In this document: positions 57,901 to 64,000 of the stretch, in pieces
How the letters are laid out: each line of letters begins with the position of its first letter
Position numbering within the stretch: position 1 is the stretch's first letter
NCBI GenBank assembly: GCA_900380265.1
Contig: LR025083.1
Location: 124,001 to 188,000, forward strand
Source of the DNA: Serratia symbiotica
Lineage (GTDB): Bacteria > Pseudomonadota > Gammaproteobacteria > Enterobacterales > Enterobacteriaceae
Direction: 5' to 3'
Length of the DNA stretch: 64,000 bases
Made by a program: the position numbers and the translations under genes
The notes under the pieces: generated by a model
The model's database searches: none
Told to the model about the DNA's origin: nothing
Seen by the model: only the letters and a program-made list of their open reading frames with translations

Positions 57901-60900
57901 ATCTCTTCCTTCTGTAAATTATGTGGTTTACGTTAGCTTGGAGTGAGCGTATCAGCTCAATGGTGTGATGAGGATCGCCATATTATTTTAGCGCTACTAA
58001 CTGGATTTATAGAGCGCCTCATGTCCTGTTGTTTATCCAGGATAGTAAAATCATTGTACGCCTGCTATGGATTGTAATAGCCTGGTCGACCCTTGTGTGG
58101 ACGTATGGCTTACGGTGTGATGCATCTAGCTAGTCTCCGAAATCAATAAATAGATAGCATGATTATGTGTAATGGATCGACGCTGTTAGCGGACAGGGTA
58201 TTCTTGATTTTCATCATATGAGATATTAGTAATTATCTCAGTGCATTGTTTAATCTTTCTTAGCTGCAGCACCTGGTGAATTACCTTGTGTCTCCCTGAG
58301 AGATGATTCTGGCGTGATCCAATGTCGAGGCAAATACATATGCAAGGATATATCGCTTGAGTGTAGCGTTGTGAAGCGGTTATCTTATAGCGCACTCATC
58401 TAGCAGAATGATATGTGTACCGGCACCGAGTCTGATGGGCTCACGTTGCTAGCACTAAGACGATGCATGAAAGTGGAAAATAGGATTTTAAGCTGTAAAA
58501 TAAGAGCCTAGGTAGTATAGATCAGGCAGTGTGCTGAAAATGGTGCAGTGGATTTTGTTGTCTAGGCATGCATTGCAGTATAGATTCTGTCAGGCAATAA
58601 GCTTACTGATTGATTTTATCGGGCCCTATTATCCTGTTCTACCCTAGTTTAGGGTGTCGTTGAAGCCTTGTTGACACTATTGAACAAGTGTTAGGACTAG
58701 ACTTCTGATAGATTTCAAAATAGCGCTTGCTCATCGGTTGTGTTTACAAAGACCAGCTAAAGGGGATGGCTGTTTAGTGCATTGAGTTAGGGACGAGCAG
58801 TGTCTTTAAAAGTTGCCTTAAAGGAATTACATTCCAGACTGTATGAGTCATCCCTGTCCGGAGTTTGGAAATTTTATTAAAAAGGCTGTTAGTTCGGTTT
58901 CTTAGCGGTTGTCACAGACGAGTACTGACAGGTAAGAGTTTATCAATCCTATAATTAATTTTCCAGTCTACACCGCCGCGACAGGTGCATTCATACGCTA
59001 TGCATCCTTTCGGCAAGCGTATCGCCAGCCTCTAATAATAGCGAACTTGACTCTCCGGAATGAAGCCTAGATAAAGGTGTTGAAACCTATCACCTCGGGT
59101 AGGTTATAGGCAATACCAACTCTTCTTTACTTCTTCAACAATGGTAAAATCTTGCACCAGGGGGTAGAAGTCTCAGGTTCATCGCGTGCAATCGCTATAC
59201 TCACAGTAGGCTCTACCGGAGTTAGAGTTGCTATCTCAGATTTCTTCTCAGGATTACCTTGCCCAGTTCTGGGTGGTAATTACTGATTGTGTGCAAGTAC
59301 GCTAAGGTTTCTGTAGTTTAGTGATTAACCCCATCATCTCCGGTTGATGGTCTTTATTTTTGTCGAAGATTACGCTATTTATCGTTCCTGAACTGGACTG
59401 GTATTACTAGAAATCCTGTTCGCTGACCTCTAATAAAGGTATCTTTACGTCAAAGAGTAGCGGTAGGGATTTTGGTTTCCTATATTAGTGCTGAGTGTTG
59501 AATAATTTCTTATCACGCCCAGTCTTTTATCTGGAAGGCCGTTAAGCTTTGACAAAATAAGGCACGTGGTTTTCCAAGTTCTCTTGTCTTGTTTTAGTAT
59601 CTTGATACCGGTGTTTTGTGCAGGTTGCACTGAGTGCGGTGATGGGTCACCGCATATGCTATGCTACTGACTCCGGCAGGTTTGGCCCCTATTTGTCAAG
59701 CTTGGTTTCATGTTCGATTAGATCGCTACAATTCCAGATATAGGTGTAATGTGGCGTTGGTTGTAAAGCACTTCTACTCTTTCGGCTGCCGTCCCTGAAT
59801 CTTGTTTGTAGCTTTAGTCGTGAATAGTCAAGTTCAGCTAAGGTCCGGGTCCCTGGGAAACAGATTGCAGTAGTATTCTGTTCTGTACTTTTTTTAAAGT
59901 CAGGCCGCTTTTATAGGGGTGGGATATATAGGCAAGTCTGATCGCTGGCATGGCACTATAAGATCATATATAAGTATTATTGATCACTAGTAGCCAGCCG
60001 TATCATATAATGGGTGATATACTGCTCGTTGTGAGCATAGATTTTGCTATAGGTAAGTCAAGCCGCTTGCCTAATTCCTTGAATAGCACCTTAGAGATAT
60101 AACCGAGCTCATCCCCTACTAAAAGAATAGCTCTATAAATTGATAGGATACTAATGTGATCTACTGGCTAGGTTAGTCTAGGATCGAAATAAATCACAAA
60201 GATATTAAAATATAGAGTGGTGTTCTTATTAAGGACAGGGATTTACTAGAGTATGGTATTTTAAGATTCTATACTGTGGCTGTGTGCTTTTATTTTTGCC
60301 TCCCAGTCTATCAATAGTGATGAATTGTGGCTTTAATATTATCTATATTGTTACTATAAACACATTGTAAATATTAAAAGATAGCAGACAGGCTCCATGC
60401 AGTGTTACCGTAAACTTGCTTGGTATTTAATTTTTTATCTGTGCTAGGCGATTTAAATAATTAATCAGAACTATGTCAAGATTAATAGAAGTTACTGGTC
60501 TTTTAAAATTATTTACATAAACAATGCGAGAAATAACGGTGATTGCGATTCAGCTTTGAGTGCATTGTGATTAATTGCATGAAATTAGTGTGGGCTTTAT
60601 ACCACAGCGTAGGTTGTAACGTGTGCTCCTATCCTACATTTTATCTTTGCTAGTTTGTATTTATGGTTTGTCTGTTATGTGAGAATTTTTGATTCTATTA
60701 ACTGGCACAGCTCAGATCGTGCTGATATCTGGATGGCAGTATCAAGATAGGCACGATAAATGTAGAAAATCATAACTGCACTTGGATGATGGGTGCCAAC
60801 GTCTGCCCTGCATTTCTGCCGGAGAAGATTGACCAACTATTTCGCCAATAGTAGTGATTACTAAATGGCACCTACCCACACTTTGCCAGAGCTTTAACTT

Positions 60901-62300
60901 TCGATATCAACATGTCCCGAATTCAGAGTCCCTTTTGCTTAGATTCCGTTATCTTTTTCAGATTCAGAATCTAGCGGCAGAACATGTCAGCTATATACAT
61001 ATAGTTGACTTTATGTCATTACCTAAGTCGTAGTAATTACTATAGTGATCATTCTTCCGAACATAGACCTCGTTAGCCCCTTTCTGAGACTGGTTACGGC
61101 TAGGTGGGCTTGGCTTGTTGGTCATGAATTATATCGCTTAATCTTGCAATAATGGAGAGCGTGTATGCATGATGGGAATATAGATGATAAACTCATATGT
61201 GAAAATATGGGTAATACTCTTCATTATCCGCATGCAATATTTTGCTTAATGACTCTCAGCAGTTCTCATATTGCATAAACACTGATTTTTAATCATAAGT
61301 TATACTATGTCAGTAGGTATTAGCTAGCCGGATGCAATTCCCTACTAGGGAAGTGTAGTGTAGGTGTCAATAATGAGTGTAAGCTCAGCATAAAGAGCTT
61401 ACCATTGGTAGTGTTTGATATTTTTAAATTCAGTCAATTAGCGTGCGAGATCCAGTATCTATTTAGATGTATGTGGTCGTACTTGTTTGGGTGATGCCCT
61501 TCAAATATTGTGTCACTAACTCGACAGGTACTGCTGCCTACGCCTGTGCTATAAATATTGGATCGACAAAATGTATTAACGAATTATACGATGACAGTGT
61601 CATCGGGATGGCAGCGTGTCGGTGCCTTGGGGGATGGTAGCTATCATGTTTAAACGAGTGGTATACGTTTTTGACGTTGGTATTCGAGCAGTTGTACGGT
61701 AGCTAGGCAATGCGAAATAACCAGACTATATTTCTGCAGTTTTATGTTTGGTTAGATTACCAGTAATAAGCACTACTACTCTAGACTTAAAGTGCTCGTA
61801 AAGTTAATGGATCGACCGTTTTTAGGCAGCTATTTATAAAGCTAATACAACTTGACCATTCGTCATTTACTGGCTTAGTTAGCATCTACATTGACTGCGT
61901 GGGTAATTCCCACGTCGTTGTCAACCTAGATGGATCTTACTGTTGCTATGTTGGACCTACTGTGATTTCAAAATTATTTAGTGCTCGTCAGAGGTGAACT
62001 GACCACATCAGCAGTTTTTTATGGTTTCCAGGCAGTTTGGTATGCTTCCTTGCAACTATTGCCGGGCAATTAGGGATAATTGCCTGGTCTTCGATTAGTT
62101 TAAGCTTGAAATTATACTGAGTTAGTATGCTGCAGATTTGCAGCCTAAGCGTTACAACACTAATGGAAAGTGACGTGGGAATAGCTTCTCTCTTCTACAG
62201 TAGTAAGAATCTATATGACATTTGAATTTTATTACTGCGTGTGAACTACTTTTTTAGTCAAACCTCGCGATAGAATGGCTAGTGTTTTAGGAGGTCCCGA
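57900..62300. other. Gene-free stretch, moderate G+C, unassigned
   Basis: Synteny would put ispE and prs after lolB; I saw no anchor for either. Frames at 58186-58395 and 59445-59630 (minus) have no family resemblance. Several lines have clearly more G than C on the plus strand (for example 20 G and 8 C at 58741-58800). Confidence 0.5.
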
Positions 62301-64000
62301 CATTCTATAGAAATAAATAAAAATCATGCTTTAGCGATTGCATAGATGTCAGGACGCATTATGGATGCAGTTGATTCTCTGTCAGCTTTTTCTTAAATAA
62401 TATTAGTATACATTCCAAAGATGGGAACACTAATTTTAAGGGTTTAGGTGTGGACGGTGTTTTGGAATTTATCAGTACTATCACTAAAGCATAAAGCTGA
62501 TATATGAAAAGCAAGGAGCTTTGCATGCATTCATAAATCAATTTAGCGTTTAAGTAGTACGCAGATCAGTCTTTAGAATCATTAGTGATCTATAGTAATA
62601 AATTATTTACATGGTTAATTTGAAAGGTTAACTCGGGTTAAACCTATAATATAATTCTGTTCGGGTTATGTATATAAGGTATGTGAGGGAGCTGCTATTA
62701 ACGGCATAGCTTATTAATACGTATATTTCCAGATATTTTGCTATAAGAGTGTGGAGGTTTTAATGCCTCACCTTAAACAAGTAATTACAGTGCTCAGGAT
62801 AATGGCCGCTATCTCACTATAGCTAACAAAATAAGATAATATATGTTAAAAATATTTTATTTGTATGATTGTTTAATCACTCTAAATGGAGTAGTTTAAG
62901 GAACTAGAAGATGACAAATACAGTTAGCTAAAAATAATGGAATTACCGGAATGTTCTTTTACTCAGTGAGTTAAAATACTGTATTTCAATAAATTATTTA
63001 CTTTCAATTTCTTTGAAATAAAGATGAAGGTAAGTCATTATAACTATAAAGTGCAGTAAAAGTAAATTATATTAAATTCCAATCGAAACTGAACATAGTT
63101 AATAACAGTAAGGCATGTTCTTGCACTGAGAAATAACCAATCAAGTTCTATTTTATAAGAAAAATAAGAAGGGTAACATCAATAATGTTGGGATGCATAT
63201 TCATGTTATTTATTTATTTAATATTAAACCTATCTCAATAGTTTGCAGTGATGTCATCGCAGGTGAATGATGATAAAATAAAGTGTTTATTTTATGCTAG
63301 ATAGCCTTTGAAATGCTAATGCATTATTCTGCGTTAAGGAAAGCTGGTAGGCTATATCAGCTGGACTGTGATGGTTTAGGAGTAATTAAAAGATACAGTT
63401 GTTCTCGATTGCATTACTTTTATGAAAATAATAAACAAGCATTGATATGATACTAAGTAGTCTCACGTTGTATTGACCTGAGATTGAAAATCTGGTTTTG
63501 TCTAATATAAAATGTATTTTTAAAGTAGTAACACTCCTTTCTGAGAAAAAATTAAGTCGGCTAATAATTAACTGTGCACAGTTTAAAGGAATGTGAAAGA
63601 ATATATAAGTAGAATAGATAGAACACTTCGATAAATACTATTAATACATCCATTGATAATATCCGCTGTTCAGCGCTTCAATCTATAAATATATAGCTGA
63701 ACTCACTTATTAGGTGGGTGCTCTAGGTGAGATGTCGTTTGCTCCAATACCTGCTGTCGCCTCAGCGAATAGCATACCCAGCCAGGAGATCAGGACATCC
63801 GTTACTAGTAGTGTCAGCATAAGTGCTTACTGAGTGTGTACCTGCTGTGTGAACAAATCAGCGAGAGCGCGGTGACTACCGTGTTAACGCAAATGACGCA
63901 TGCGATGCTGCTATCAATATAACCTGTGATCAGCACATGGATTGGCTTCGGTTCCAGCACAGTTATTCAATGTTATGTTGGCATGTTTCAGTAAATAATG
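62300..64000. other. AT-rich stretch turning mixed at the end
   Basis: Mostly AT-rich to about 63.7 kb, then richer in G+C again. 62752-62771 (GTGGAGG-TTTTAAT-GCCTCAC) is a ribosome-binding-site-like motif before an ATG with only 19 codons, and also a weak hairpin. No gene called. Confidence 0.5.

Noticed and set aside
59140-59260. Plus-strand DNA resembling prfA codons for SGGHRVQ
   Set aside because: About 17 of 20 bases over a very short stretch, wrong strand and place relative to the hemA relic, no continuation.
1-64000. CRISPR arrays, transposases, prophage genes, rRNA, tmRNA or RNase P RNA
   Set aside because: No regularly spaced repeats, no transposase or integrase motifs and none of the conserved RNA landmarks were seen by eye on either strand.

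Overview
The window fits a decaying insect endosymbiont of the Enterobacterales, most like Serratia symbiotica from aphids (inferred from protein similarity and gene order, no search run). Eleven reading frames of full or nearly full family length remain: nadR, deoD, deoB, prfC, rimI, holD, metK, mrcB, dksA, pcnB and folK. They cover about 11.5 kb of 64 kb. Everything else lacks long open frames, and no tRNA, rRNA, CRISPR array, transposase or phage gene was seen.

The non-coding DNA is not featureless. Reading it in the gene order expected of E. coli and Serratia shows badly eroded but recognisable genes in the right place, order and strand. Block A (16-30 kb) is the nadR/deo/prfC/rimI region: nadR(-), radA relic(-), serB relic(-), ytjB relic(+), deoD(-), deoB(-), deoA relic(-), deoC relic(-), possible osmY relic(-), prfC(-), rimI-holD(-), rsmC relic(+). 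Block B (37-41 kb) is a probable speA relic(-) and metK(+). Block C (41-51 kb) is mrcB(-), hrpB relic(-), sfsA relic(+), dksA(+), gluQ relic(+), pcnB-folK(+), panB relic(+). Block D (54-58 kb) is a dead prmC-prfA-hemA group(-) with a dead lolB(+) diverging from hemA. Joins between blocks differ from E. coli order. 1-15 kb, 30-37 kb and 58-64 kb hold nothing I could assign. Several non-coding stretches (about 2.9-8.9, 50.9-53.4 and 62.3-63.7 kb) are much more AT-rich than the rest; single lines there are 10-17% G+C against about 47% in a sample line near 58.7 kb.

What survives is mostly core function: SAM synthesis (metK), peptidoglycan synthesis (mrcB), transcription control (dksA), RNA polyadenylation (pcnB), folate synthesis (folK), peptide release factor recycling (prfC), ribosomal protein acetylation (rimI), DNA polymerase clamp loader psi (holD), purine nucleoside and pentose phosphate salvage (deoD, deoB) and NAD salvage (nadR). 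What died includes pantothenate synthesis (panB), tetrapyrrole entry (hemA), serine synthesis (serB), polyamine synthesis (speA), thymidine/deoxyribose catabolism (deoA, deoC), queuosine-type tRNA modification (gluQ), outer membrane lipoprotein insertion (lolB) and, most strikingly, this locus of release factor 1 (prfA) with its methylase (prmC). Several survivors show the same erosion at their ends: NadR has lost its DNA-binding domain to frameshifts, holD has ATA where its start should be, deoD has read through its old stop, and pcnB has lost both termini.
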